IMG/VR virus record: IMGVR_UViG_3300000117_000045
Coordinates: 1 to 43,323 of that record
Source of the DNA: a virus
Reading direction: 5' to 3' (one strand)
Length of the DNA: 43,323 bases
Notes under the pieces: generated by a model
The model's input: only the letters and a program-made list of their open reading frames with translations
Database searches by the model: none
What the model was told of the DNA's origin: nothing
Translations under genes and position numbers: made by a program
Part shown: positions 20,101 through 29,100 of the stretch, one piece after another
Position numbering within the stretch: the stretch's first letter is position 1
How the letters are laid out: every line of letters starts with the position of its first letter

Positions 20101-20428
20101 CAACACCCTCTATATCACTTTTAGCTTTATCAACTTGTTGTTTTGTTGAGTTTGGATCTTTAATTATTTTATCAAGATTATTATACTCAGGGTTTTCTAT
20201 TGTTGGAAATTTAATATTTATTTTAGGAGGACCAGAGTCTTCTTTTTCTTTTTCAATATTAGATATACTATCAGAAGCAAATTCATCAGAAGAATACTCA
20301 GGTACTGGTTGCTCTACAACTTGTGACTCTGGATATTTTTTTTGATAGTTTACAATAAACTTTTCAATATCTTTTTCAGGATAACCCTGATTTAACATGT
20401 AAGCTACATACTCCTTTAGTTCACTCAT
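11153..20428 (-). CDS. Giant 3091-residue multidomain protein, probably virion-internal/ejected
   Basis: Domains in order: a charged, coiled-coil-rich region to about residue 470; a region with hydrophobic helices around 470-780; a metallopeptidase-like motif SHEFVHGAF (H1069, E1070, H1073) with a Glu pair at 1127-1128 as possible third ligand; a HAD-phosphatase-like domain with FDFDETL (D2150, D2152), LTARP (2230-2234) and FVDDALPNVDAV (D2287, D2288); a conserved segment QASPLGKIIFAFQNTPMQYN near 2750; a Lys/Glu-rich helix; and two Cys3His motifs at 3029-3052 and 3066-3090. It follows two internal-virion-like genes, the position of ejected core proteins in T7-like phages. I recognise the HAD and C-terminal segments as recurring in giant marine phage proteins. 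I see no lytic transglycosylase or polymerase motif. Injection into the host with the DNA is inferred. Confidence 0.75.
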   Translation of the reverse strand: MSELKEYVAYMLNQGYPEKDIEKFIVNYQKKYPESQVVEQPVPEYSSDEFASDSISNIEKEKEDSGPPKINIKFPTIENPEYNNLDKIIKDPNSTKQQVDKAKSDIEGVEKRIPDPKYPPVAPKNYPRTPEGYLDELGDETRKISSQENKDVNNMYSGALSYYDDVKKALGLPEDMSDKEVKEYLKNLNEKSDYYDGLDSDGELLFAGQVAKDYQAHEAELKRLKGVGGYRGIGEIKAPEDVSQLNTLNLTYVQNEAMQKYFEENSNEKIEYDSVTDEEDKALLKQKILNSEKFKDVLQRTEEEINGDEEKLKKQSDFVLEQFKQDKKQSKFEDRIAEKLYKDKGGVTFYESAEEKELTGVANKRRDKKIKENEDLVQKFQIVNEDLTSIDKELKELLKYFDNTDIEKEIENAQNKEYSSDEEIKKAQEELDKKIFEYKKNGARYNFLADEGKKYIKLSDKLFKKLEKGNLEEQELRVIAGEIGRNRSVVVTWLANLSNAAIDLVQGLGDSLDMVFQMPEEVIKLIDDPALEGYMQSALRSSSPLGWVFADEKETRNIAGKSITTTSSNWTRFGDRLDKWQELNITNKVRRPVEFGKIGGFGDAVEWSANLFASQIPNLVLMAATGGASLYVMGASAAGNKYRQLQDEKDLYMRTGGLYGQNLSYGTMVANATFSGTMEALSERVTLGAVGKTAQSLTKKAGKDVAKLGYESYLRKNIFTFDNMKSTGGEFFEEGFSESLASMGSNLADILSGNKDVNIYDGVGESFISGGVISSGLQGLRLAPKLVAPFQGEDNNQRVGKIANRISEVSKSLASMMGQEGAGVTVRRARLEEEHANLVNEANELIEQDIKRVNLLSKAEKKQLINIEKANFQARQSAENIMADENLTPEQKTEEIDALRSKVDKNNKKKQKVLDKYPSNVVDDNYKQEMEAMKAYEKEVAEQGGVPFVTREVDSNQMGENISQDEYDASIAGVENIGSYNLGLKQAASEIINDPNSTPEEIAEAKEALKTAESQVGDVGNALDFISRESQNYGGMRPVFNKDGGLERIEMLVNKETALTDGMFNTASHEFVHGAFYNTLKQDPAARKKLGSAVIDILNDKSVFMSEKDIDLFNKRVGGYKATKQGEEAMAIAMEMYRNGQIKFNDSFFTKMKGVFRRFAQNYLGHDISLDTAEDIKNFMRDYDVSVRKNKPNKAIARMIANGAKGKMFEGAKAPTDAETSFSKNVDQVLKEDPLVKKDFDQYVQNDDGSKKYNTKQEFLDSIDSWEAMNFIENTPRLDGLIAAGINLEAGPMRDYVRKVKEKLGNRLRANFNPAINESLFGWLTGVSGGAGKSIIFRAKGDVLAEMNQATPDEGITSIDKVYGDYGDLSETLQSESDAYMERLENMDLSPGARQAIQEIITGLVVDNVLEISQDGKAKIKDIVTNYKGSFDGLFYKDFKKLVGEVAKVEKDGVIKRPTKEGDVTPLGPLYGILEVISGEFGIEPARILANQDLDDTMRVRAQELILSKSLNQDGTFNPAMFDLLPEGEDRTGKATGIARGALGKFYDKGSRIDMGGKDQSGSGVGKARQDKIDSVDQNDWLDTFGINPDGTFRPGTSSDGAIRQLVLNLSALSALQNIKLEGLQNGLLSEKLAAKISDGKSEMSYSKKVSQDPIDFILDEVLANYGSPEGITIEKANNIIQNAYGLKTLTKQAEKEAKALKADVEMFMEIKASEAIDINIEQFIVARLDQAAVELSLRKALGIKGNVSDVYTVKDKEGNYSGVSRLRKVAQDTPGELVESGVSQVDAGRTVMQDSFKLSFSGSGKIGDGRSIPLKDGDLNVVDNPTNNSDGTPPLVKNKKGEMVTPGNRSKSVMTASDHLALMNNTDNPNIIKNPETKTWIRQVGNTVEVWDGKSEWVAVETTQLKETTEAVIKDRDGAKREEQSQEARVLAKTILDNAWNKVQKGEMSMKEFGALMTTLGAGMNSALRKSAPVRGIVKNVGKIIAWANKNGIPIKDALRFEHSVSKAEINKRIVESYQKNGELDIDSVFDGYEVNVIPAAWDDAMTAAGLQTKSPTDGGRMFDPVTLMNLAKDPDVDPVMLQPIESISPKENNIEETSSAAIEIVKHFKETKGHVREQGFGSLPRLIKSKNSMMKSKKVPSRGMSAFDFDETLIVKGENFVIATDPQTGNEVKISSEQWPIKGPQLMKDGYKFNFNDFVNVRGGVEGPLMQKLRNRIKKFGPENTFVLTARPQASAIAIHEWLKSKGINIPIENITGLGDSTGAAKGAWIANKYGEGYNDVYFVDDALPNVDAVKDVMDQLDIKGKSVQVRSGNMEFSRKDEDLDAEFNKIIEDTTGVKKEKVFSKAKGRQRGKGKGRWKFFLPPSAEDLKGLLYPFLGKGKKGEAAMKFFNDTIIVPYAKAVRALNAIKQSVSIDLKALKKSNKKITKALKDKIDGIDFTLEQAVMIYNYAKAGIELPGLSQSDKNAIVKFVEGDSAVKLYADQYGKISETAGGLQTPDDIGWLAETLSSNLNEITNKTRDVLLQEFQDNWNTIFSEKNLNKIESQYGLNHRIALEDMFYRMKHGTNKRGGDSNMNKFMNWVHGSIGTTMFFNARSALLQTLSTVNFINWSDNNPLKAGMAFANQKQFWSDFLMLFNSPFLKQRRAGLSYDVNANELVEAVKGSRNPVKTAIGILLQKGFLPTQIADSFAIAFGGATFIRNRVNKYIKQGMSKQEAMEKAFIEFQEIAEETQQSARPDKISQLQASPLGKIIFAFQNTPMQYNRLMKRAAQDLINGRGDTKTHISKILYYGAIQNAIFYSLQQALFAVTFGDDEEEDEKKKQKDEQRYGRIANGMADTILRGSGLYGAIFATIKNTVLEFFEQEEKKHRADHAYTVIEALNLAVPIGIKARKMYGGLQSWEFNRDVIKHMPMTSIDNPVYDAAFAVIEATTNVPLSRIHGKIRNVREAMNSDHRTLERIAMVMGWSSWSFDIQPQALLDAKKEVKIIKKEISKEKAKQKRIEKEKIREQENKQVEKENIKKKDGLCAGISRSGTRCKNKALEGGYCTVHQKVEKRKDDKKVQCTKIKSDGKRCKMTTNNKSSLCYYHD

Positions 20429-20432
20429 TTAA

Positions 20433-21554
20433 TTATTCTTGACTGTTAACTTCCTTTATAAAATCTTCTGCTCTTTTGTTTGTATTTCCAATTCTTGGAT
20501 TATACCCTTGTAACTTTTTTTGCTGTGCTATAGCAACAAATTCAGCTAAATAATACTGTGCTATATCAAAATTTTCTGGCTTTTGCATAAGATCAATAAC
20601 AGCTTTTTTATCATCAGCTGTTAAGTTCATAAACTCTTCACCAGAAATAACGTCATCACCATCGGCATCAGCAGTAATATCTGTATTACCAATTTTTAAT
20701 TTCATACCAGCATTTGAAACTCTAGTAAAGTCAGGGTGATTTTCTATAGAGTTTAAAAAACTACCAGTCTCATGCATGCCTAGCTGGCCCTTCATCATTG
20801 AGTTTATATTTTCTTTAGTAATCATTTTTTTAACATCAGCTAAAGAATCGCTAAAGCTAAATGGTTGCATTTTTAATTTTTTATCCATTAAGCTTTGGGT
20901 AAGAAGAGCTATTTGCTCTTGCTCTTTAATGGGTTTTCTGTTTTGTGAAATAATTTTATCAAACTCAGTACCACGTATTTTTATAGGATCTCCGTTAGCA
21001 TCATTAAATTGTATCATCATTTCGCCATCTTCGTATATAGGTTTAAAATCTTCACCGCTTTGGCTTGTCATTCTACCTACAATATACTTAGTATCATCAT
21101 CTAGCTCTAATAAGTCTATATCTTTTAACCCATCAAAAACACCTTTCCATGTTTGCTGCTGCACTGCTCTTTGCTTTTGTTCTCTTAATATTTTAGCAGC
21201 TTTCTTTTTGTCACCACTAGATATAGCCTCGTTATAATCCAACCTTTGTGCCTCTTCAATTCCTAAAAACTTATCATATGTTTCTGGCGTAGCCCAAGAA
21301 GCTCTAGATCCAAAAGCATCCATACCAGCTTCAAAAACTAGGTCAGCACTTTCCGTTTTGTTTTTAATTTTAACCCTCTCGTCAACTAACTTTTCAGAAC
21401 CTTCTGAAACAGCATCGGCTATACCACTAACCCCTTCGTCAATAGCTTTAATGGTGCTACCAGAATCTAAAGAACCCTTTACCCTGTTCATTACATCTCC
21501 GCTTAAACTATAATTTAATGTCCTGCTTGCAGGCGCTTTTCCTCTTGTTGCCAT
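20433..21554 (-). CDS. Internal-virion-like protein with an EF-hand loop
   Basis: A 373-residue, mostly helical, charged protein four bases upstream of the giant gene and 15 bases downstream of the gp14-like gene. Residues 296-307 read DADGDDVISGEE, a canonical EF-hand calcium loop (D296, D298, D300, V302, S304, E307) followed by a helix. Only one loop is evident. Its place between a small hydrophobic internal protein and a giant protein mirrors the T7 gp14-gp15-gp16 order, so an ejection or inner-core role is inferred. No sequence similarity to gp15 is claimed. Confidence 0.6.
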   Translation of the reverse strand: MATRGKAPASRTLNYSLSGDVMNRVKGSLDSGSTIKAIDEGVSGIADAVSEGSEKLVDERVKIKNKTESADLVFEAGMDAFGSRASWATPETYDKFLGIEEAQRLDYNEAISSGDKKKAAKILREQKQRAVQQQTWKGVFDGLKDIDLLELDDDTKYIVGRMTSQSGEDFKPIYEDGEMMIQFNDANGDPIKIRGTEFDKIISQNRKPIKEQEQIALLTQSLMDKKLKMQPFSFSDSLADVKKMITKENINSMMKGQLGMHETGSFLNSIENHPDFTRVSNAGMKLKIGNTDITADADGDDVISGEEFMNLTADDKKAVIDLMQKPENFDIAQYYLAEFVAIAQQKKLQGYNPRIGNTNKRAEDFIKEVNSQE

Positions 21555-21569
21555 ATTTTTTTTTATTTA

Positions 21570-22244
21570 TTAACCTATTCCACCTGTAAGATTACCAGTT
21601 CCACCGGTCTCCATGCTAAATTTAGATGACGCATAATCCATACCAGCATCAGCAACATCTTCAACGCCACCAAAAGCCATGCCAATAGCTTCATCTTTTC
21701 TTTGTCTAGCGGCAGCAACTTCATCAGCTGACATACCCAACAAGCTAGAAACTTTTCCAAACTCAGCTTGTCTACTAATTAACTCACCCTCTCTTTCAAG
21801 ACCTTGTATTCTTGAAGCTTCTTTTCTCTCAGCTAATTGATTTGCTTGTTCTTGTTTACCTATTGATACAGATGCTTTCTGAGCATCTAAAGAACCTTGA
21901 TTAGCTAATGATTGTGCCAACGCAGCTATTCCTGAACTACCAGCAGCACCTTTCATTTGCTCCATTATGTTAGCACGTTGTTGTTCTTGTTGTTGTTTTG
22001 TAAATTCAGCTTGTTCTTGATTTACAGTTAAGTCTTCCATTGTATTTTCTAAATCAGTATATGGATTACTAGTATCTAAACTAGCATACAACGCTTTGTT
22101 TTTATCCATTTCTTCTTGAGCTTTTTTTTGATCTTTAGCTGCTTTTTTAGCTTGTATAACACCGGTAATACCTTTAGCAATACCAGTACCAGCTTTTAAC
22201 GCTGCTGCCCCAAGAGCTACTGCGCCTACTACTGCAAATGCCAT
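21570..22244 (-). CDS. Internal virion protein, gp14-like
   Basis: A 224-residue protein with an N-terminal Ala/Gly-rich hydrophobic helix (MAFAVVGAVALGAAALKAG) and a long Gln/Glu/Lys/Ala-rich helical body. It includes the GSSGIAALAQSLANQGSLDA segment, a pattern found in T7 gp14-like and P22-like ejection proteins. The C-terminus is glycine-rich. It probably sits in the capsid or portal channel and crosses the host envelope on infection. It begins three bases after the cupin gene and lies just before two larger candidate ejection proteins. Confidence 0.65.
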   Translation of the reverse strand: MAFAVVGAVALGAAALKAGTGIAKGITGVIQAKKAAKDQKKAQEEMDKNKALYASLDTSNPYTDLENTMEDLTVNQEQAEFTKQQQEQQRANIMEQMKGAAGSSGIAALAQSLANQGSLDAQKASVSIGKQEQANQLAERKEASRIQGLEREGELISRQAEFGKVSSLLGMSADEVAAARQRKDEAIGMAFGGVEDVADAGMDYASSKFSMETGGTGNLTGGIG

Positions 22245-22247
22245 AAT

Positions 22248-22703
22248 TTATTTATTTTTGTTAATATACTGTTCATATTCTTTGTAATTTTTAGAAACTA
22301 TTTCTTTTTCTAATTCGTTTATATTTTGTGTGTTTGTTGGGTTTTTGTGTATGTTTATAAAGATACTATCTTCATGAGCATATATAAGTCTTTTTGCACC
22401 CGGCTGTGAAACTACATAGCAAGGGGCTATATAATCTTGTTGTTCTGTTTCTGTAGTTACTGTTAGTTTTCCTGTCAACAAAAACCAAACATGTAAATGA
22501 TTGTGTATTGCTCCTATAACTACACTGTCTTTTTGCATATTCATCTGTCTGACATATATCCCATCAGCAAATGAGTGTTTTATTGGAAATTCACTGCAAT
22601 TCATTATTTCCCCACCATTATCTATGACTTGCTCATCATCACTATTTAACAGTAACTTTTCAAGTTCAAGAATTTTTTTTCTTGAAACTACTTTGTTATT
22701 CAT
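22248..22703 (-). CDS. Cupin-fold protein, 151 residues
   Basis: The centre contains a cupin motif: H-N-H in IGAIHNHLHVWFLLTGKLTV, with a trailing DYIAPCYVVSQPGAKRLIYA strand region that gives the usual second half of a small beta-barrel. The N-terminus contains a Cys-bearing segment (MNCSEFPIKHSFADGIYVRQ). The histidines could bind a metal. Small cupins recur in marine phage structural regions, but the reaction or ligand is not known. The 27-base palindrome begins at the last two bases of its ATG, suggesting separate control of this gene. Three bases separate it from the next gene. Confidence 0.7.
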   Translation of the reverse strand: MNNKVVSRKKILELEKLLLNSDDEQVIDNGGEIMNCSEFPIKHSFADGIYVRQMNMQKDSVVIGAIHNHLHVWFLLTGKLTVTTETEQQDYIAPCYVVSQPGAKRLIYAHEDSIFINIHKNPTNTQNINELEKEIVSKNYKEYEQYINKNK

Positions 22704-22728
22704 AATATATAATTTAATTATATATTAT
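22702..22728. promoter_or_regulatory. Perfect 27-base inverted repeat at the cupin start codon
   Basis: ATAATATATAATT (22702-22714) is an exact reverse complement of AATTATATATTAT (22716-22728), with one central base. It occupies most of the 43-base gap before the cupin gene and overlaps two bases of its ATG. The all-A/T arms make a stable RNA hairpin unlikely. A protein-binding operator or promoter element is more plausible (inference). Confidence 0.5.
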
Positions 22729-22746
22729 AGTTACACTTTTTAGCGT

Positions 22747-23109
22747 TTATTTACTGCTTTCGAACACGTCAGCACCAATACTAAATATCTCTGCCTCTGA
22801 TGTTGAGCTGTTTTTAAACTTTACATCAGCAAAATAACCTAACACGCTACTAAGATTAGCCTTGTTGTCTTTACTAAAAAATACAAAATTAGTTATACCG
22901 TTGTAAGTACCTGGTAAACTTGTGTCAACAGTTAATATAGGTGAGTTTGAAGTTGCGTTTTGTATTCTTGTTATAGTACCTATTTCAGTTACTGAATAAC
23001 TATTTACTGTAAAACCCGCTGTAGTTGTAGTTGGAACGGTGTAAGCAGTGTCGCCAACTTGGCAGGATACGTTTAAAGGCTTATTAAATGTTAGTGTTAT
23101 TGTTGGCAT
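22747..23109 (-). CDS. Small beta-rich structural protein, 120 residues
   Basis: A Thr/Ser/Val-rich protein with no signal peptide, starting TITLTFNKPLNVSCQVGDTA and ending in ADVFESSK. Segments such as FVFFSKDNKANLSSVLGYFA recur in small proteins encoded beside large tail genes of marine phages. Its start overlaps the stop of the 2536-residue gene by one base (TAATG), so the pair is probably co-translated. A small accessory of the tail or fibre-attachment structure is the best guess. Confidence 0.6.
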   Translation of the reverse strand: MPTITLTFNKPLNVSCQVGDTAYTVPTTTTAGFTVNSYSVTEIGTITRIQNATSNSPILTVDTSLPGTYNGITNFVFFSKDNKANLSSVLGYFADVKFKNSSTSEAEIFSIGADVFESSK

Positions 23110-26100
23110 TATTCTATATGTATAAAGTTATCTAAATAAATTTCTACAGTATCGTCCTGTGGTATTGAAGTTATCTCAAACAAACCTCTAATTTTAACAG
23201 ATGTTTGATCTTTGTAAGCTTCAACATGTCTAAGCTCAACACCTAATGCTGTAGGCTTTTCAAATATTATAGAAAGACCTGCTGCTAAACCAGCTTGTAA
23301 GTTGGGTGATATACCTAAAGCTGTTGAGCTTGTGATACTATTAACGGTATGCGTAGTAGATCCAAGTACAAATGTCATACCAACTCCTACGCCAACTGTT
23401 GATGCTACTCTTAAAGCGCTAGCGTTTGGAAGGTTAGTACCTGCTCCAGCAGCATCAATTTTAACTGTTGAACCTGTTGAAAAATCACTAGCGTTAGGCT
23501 GTCTACTACCACCAGTACCATCTATACTTAAAACTCCATCTCCACTAGGAGTTACTGTTATTTCAAAGGTTTTTATATTACCATCATTTAAACTAAAGTT
23601 TAAAGTTCTACCATCTGTAACAGTTACGCTACCGCTTGAAGTAACAAATCTTTTATCTTTTATCGCCACCACAGTAGTGTTGTGTGGTACACCAATACCT
23701 GTAATAATCATTCCAGCTTGTATACCATCAACCTGCTCATCAAGTGTTATTTCTGTAGAAGTTGTACCAGCAGTACCACCGGTTGTAGTTATAGTAGTTG
23801 GCTCTGTTGTAACTCCAGTTGGTCTAGTAACTACTATGCTTACCATACCAGTGTAGCCACCACTGTAAGTTTTTGTTGTAAAAGTTAATGTAGAAACACC
23901 TTCTTGTATTATACTAGCTTCTCCGTGAGCGCTAGGCACTCCAGTTGCTAAACTTGTAGTAGGTGATCCAGCACCAGCTGCAATTATATCAAACCTTCTT
24001 TTAGCACCATTGTTTATTGGTATTGTTATGTTGTGTCTATTTATACCTTCAGCAGTTATAGTTTGTGTACCAGAGTTTACAGAGTTTGTTTGAAAAACAT
24101 TATTTGTAAAATTATAATAACCATCACTAGTGGCAATACTATTATTGCTCAACCCTTGTTGTAAAGAAACCTGAAGTGTGTATTGCGCTCCAACCGTACC
24201 AGACACAGTGACAGGTGTTGTGTTAGGTGTAGTAGGTGCTGTAGGTGAAAAGCTTATTGAGCTTAATTGATTACTAGGAATTACAGGTGCTTGAACAAGT
24301 TTAAAATGAATATTAAACTGATGAAACAGTCTACATAAGTTAGAAGGGTCTGGATTTAAAGGTACGTTGCCAGGTGGAGTATATTCAAGTATGTAAGAAA
24401 AACTAGTAAGTCTACCATTTGCATCGTAAGCATGGCTACCTTCTAAAGAGTTATAATAAGGTGTGTAGTCATATCCAGTTTGGTTTACGTTTTGTTGTGA
24501 CCTAGCAAGACCTTCGTAATAATAACCACTGTTTGCTGTAAACGTTAATTGTACAACTTGACTCATCATTCCATCAACTAAATCACTACTTTGATACCTT
24601 TGTTTAGTTGTTCCAGATGAAGAACCACTATCTTCTTGAGTTCTAGTTACTGTAGCAGCGTGAGGTGTCATTGTTGCTATTGTTATCACGTGATTAGTAA
24701 AAAATGGATAATGTACTCTAGCACACAAGCTTCTGTTAGCTTGGTTTCTTTTCGCACCTAAATCATCGTCAATATCTATGTAGTAAATAGCAGCTGTCGT
24801 AGGTACAGTGAAAGATGGCATTGTTATAGCAACGTTAACTGTGTTTGCCGGATCACCCGCCACACCGTTGTTTGTAAATGCAACTTGAGTTATATTTGCA
24901 TCAACATTACCACCTTGAAACACTCCAGATGAAGTCTCTGTTGCTCCGCCAATTTTAAAATCAAGAGCATCTAAATCGTATCCAGTGTAAGAACCTCCTA
25001 CAATATTAGATATTGTTAAGTTAACAACTTGCTGTGCGACGGTTGTGCCAACAGTATAATTAATAGCTTTACTAGTACAAGTCCAAGCTGTTTGTAAACT
25101 TCCGTCCCAAGCACCACCACTACCATCATCACCTTGATAAGTTGAAGAAACGTTATCAGCCCAAGTAATAGGTACTTGCCCAACATTTGGATGGCTACCA
25201 CCACCGGGATTACTATGTGAAAAAGATGCTTGGCCTAAACCTTGAACAGAAAACTCTGTTTCATCTAAATTATCTAGATTTGTTTGATCTCCAGCAATTA
25301 ATCCAAACCATTTTCCTTCTTTTTCTTTAAACTCTACTATGTTACCAGTTTGTTTATTTGTAATTATAGATTCTACGTACCAACCAGTTTTTGCATCAAG
25401 GTTGTAATACTCGCCGTCGTTAAAAGCAACAGTGCTTGAACCACCAACATTATCGTAAGCAGTTGCGTTTGAAGTTGTAAACTGAGTTATTCTTGCTTGA
25501 CTACCCTCGTAGTTTAACGCACCAAAGCTTTTTACTGATTCTGGCTTATCATTAAACACAACTGTAACATCAGACTCCGTGTGTACACCATAAAAATTGT
25601 TTCTAGTTTCGTTACTGTGATGTAAATACAACTGTCCATTTTTAAAAGTGTAATACTCATTATTTAAACTTAAACCTTGTTCTGGTTTAAAAGATTTAAA
25701 ACTTACCCAACCTTTAGCTTTTTCACCATAAGATATAGTTGTAAACTCTGGTTGTAATTGTCTTTTGTTATATCTTTTACCTATAGTTATATTGTATTCT
25801 TTTTTCTTTGCATCGTAACTACCAATTGCAATATCAGCATAATCTCTTAACAGGTCGGTAAAATAATCTTTCATACCTAAATCAGATATTGATCTAACAC
25901 CTTCCCTGCTCATTGCTAAAACTTGACCTCTTGTTATATCTGTAAAGTACAATTGTTGTGGTGTTGATACAAAAGACTCTGGGTTTGTTGCTATACCCCA
26001 ATTACCAGAATAAGCTGTTGCCTGGCCTAGCACCATTTTGTTTGACGTTACATTTGCTTTTCCGTCAGCGTTGAATAATGCATCTTTATTTGTTAAAACT

Positions 26101-29100
26101 TTTAAAACTTTATCTTCACAAAGAGTTATTAAGTCTGTATTTCTAGTGTGAAGCTTTTGTATACTACCATACACAGGATTTAAATCTTTTGTAATATTTT
26201 CCGCAGCTATAAATTGATTAGTGTTGTTAACACCAGCGTTTGAATTATATATACCAGAAAATATTAAACCGTGCTTTCTTCTTTCTTCTCTCACAGGTTC
26301 TGCTAAAACTGTAGATGCCTTAACACCATTAGCAAATCTAGGCTCGTTAAAACTATCTCTAATTCTGTCAGTTTCTACACCGTTACCATATGAAAAGCAA
26401 TTTGCCCAGTCTAGCATGTGGTATTGTTTAAATAGTCTTTGACTACCAACAGAGGTAGGACCACCGTGTAAAACTATAGCTGTACCACTAGTAACTTGAC
26501 CATTAACTTTGCTACCAACCCAATAATTTCTTCTTTTTATAAAAGTTATAGTCTGCATGTCGGATATAGTGGTGTTAGATGGTAAAGTTGGTGTAAAGTT
26601 TACCGTCTGACCACTCCATGAACTCACTGTATGTGTTGTAGGTGTACCGCTAGAATTTTTAGTTACAAAAGTACTGCCTATAGGTATATACTGTTCGTTT
26701 GTTTCGTGATTTAAAGTTATAGGTTGCAAACCACTAGCTTGATAATATATATCTAAATCAACAGATTCTCTTGGTTCAACTTCCCACACAGCAGGATTTT
26801 CTGTAAAGTTATCTTTAGTTTCGTTACTAATAAAAGGTTCTATTATTTCAATAACATCAAAATCATCAGCATCATGCTTTAATGCTCTAACCGGTGTTGG
26901 CGCACCATTTATTGTACCAGTCATGGGGTTGTAACCACTTGGCCCACTACCAATACCAGGCTTAACACCTATAGTCCATCTTTGTCGAACACACTTGTCT
27001 CTATATAATTTTTTTGCAGCTTTGTTTCCAGTTATACCATCGTCTTTAAAATTTCTTATACCATAAGCACCTATAAATTTAGTGGCATTACTTCTGTACT
27101 CACTTTTACCATGTGGTGTGTTTTGGTAATCATAATCATATGTTTCGTAAATAATTTTATCTGGATCATTTCTAAATCTAAACTTAGTTCCACTTTGCAC
27201 TAGCTTTTCCATAAACTGCCAAGCCGCAGCTCTTACACCAGTACTATGCTCTTGTAATCTATGCTTGTAAGGTGGGTTCCACGGGCTAGTATCTTTGTTT
27301 TCCATACCAGACCAAGAAATATCCATAAGACAAGTAACACCATTGTTATTCCATATACCTCTAGATATTGCAGCACCCTGAGAATTGTTTATACTTCTGC
27401 TAGTACTATTTGATTTTTTAGAACTAGTGAAGTTATTGTTGTTGTTATACCAAACTTGCTCAGCATCAGGTCTCATAAATAATGATAGTTCATAACCATC
27501 GTTTGTGTTACCATTAACTCTGTCTCCTGGTATATGATCTTCATGACCACTCCATTGATAAGCAGTTGCGCAATCAATAAAAAATGATTTTAAGCCTTTT
27601 ATACCTTCCCAAAACTCTTTAGCTTTTGGGTTTATACCGTTAAAAGTTACAGCATCATTACCCAAAGCGTGTACTGGATCGTTGTGTATTGCTGAACTAG
27701 TTATGTCAAAACGCTTGCCATTTGTTCCTCCCCACTGGTATGCCGCGGCAGGACTACCTGTGTGATGATGTGAATATTCAGTTGGGTGACTTTTACCACT
27801 TAAACCACCACCTTCATTTTTTAAAGCTTGATAATGGTCGGTTGTTATTGGGTATGAACCACCACCTTTATAACCATTGTTGTTTAAGTATCTTAATGAC
27901 CAAGAGTTTAACACCTTATAATTTTGATCTTCACCATCTCCAGCAGATAAAACGTATTTAGCCAAACCTTCATCTCTGTGTATCTTTACAAAAAACCTTC
28001 CATCAAACTCAGGTTTGTTTTCAACTTTATGCTCTACAAGCCTTAATATTAATCCCGCTGGAGGTTGTATACCAGCTGTACCAGTGTCTGAGTCTGTAAA
28101 ATCCATGTCATTACCAAAAGCACCATTAATTTTAATAATGTATTTATTACCATCGTTTCTTATGTTCATAACATCATACTCTTTAGAAGAGTTTTCTGTA
28201 GATATAAGAGTTATAAACATTTTATCTGGCGTCTGTATCAATAAATCAGCGCCAAAAGCACCGTCAAAAACACTTGTGTTAACCCATATTTCAGTACCAC
28301 CGTTTACAGGGTAACCACTACCAGATCCATTACCAAAATTACTAGTGTTACCAGTTGTAATAGTAGACGTTGTACCACAAGGACAATCACCTATAATGCT
28401 TACGACTGTTTTTATAAAGTCAGGAGCTTCGTTCTCTATAGCTAATACTTTGTATCTAGCTTTTTCATAAACAGGTTCGTTTGTTCTATGAGACTTTTTT
28501 AATATTAGATAATCATCTTCCATAAGCTTGTTTCTTTCTGAAGAAGGAAATGAAAGCCATATATTACCATCGTTAGCAATGTAAAATCTATCCATTGCCA
28601 TGTTGTAATATTCTGATGAAGTTTCTTTTACGTAAAAAGAAAAATGTGTTGCCCAGCTAGGTGGATCACTTTGTAGTCTTGTAAATAATCTATTTCTTTT
28701 TGTTGAAAAGTTTTTACTAATTGTGATTGAAGCATTTTTAGACGTAAGCACTGGTGTTTCTCTCCCATACTTATCACTAAACACTACACCAACTTGATAC
28801 GTTCTCATGGTTTTAACTGATGGTGCAGCGTGTAACACCCCAACGTTATCTACGTCTTGAGAGTGGAGCTCTAAGAGCAGTTCAGGATCATCTACATTAT
28901 AGTTTTGTACGTAGTTACCATATATAATTCTATTAGCACTTATTTCTTGTGCTATAGCAGATCTTGGCACGTTATCAAAAGGTCTTAGTAGTTGGTTAGA
29001 TGGAACAACCGCGTGGATGACGTCAGAGGTTACGTTATACTCTCCTCTATCATATGCGTTATTTTGAAAATCAGTCCAATAAGGATGTCCATCTTTGCTT

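Noticed and set aside
11153-20428. The giant protein as a tape-measure protein or virion RNA polymerase
   Set aside because: No tape-measure-like tandem helical repeats, no neighbouring tail-tube or assembly-chaperone genes, and no DxDxD or other polymerase signature was seen.
22704-22746. Bacteroidetes-type promoter (TTTG / TAnnTTTG) before the cupin gene
   Set aside because: The gap holds A/T palindrome sequence but no TAnnTTTG at suitable spacing, so no promoter is called.
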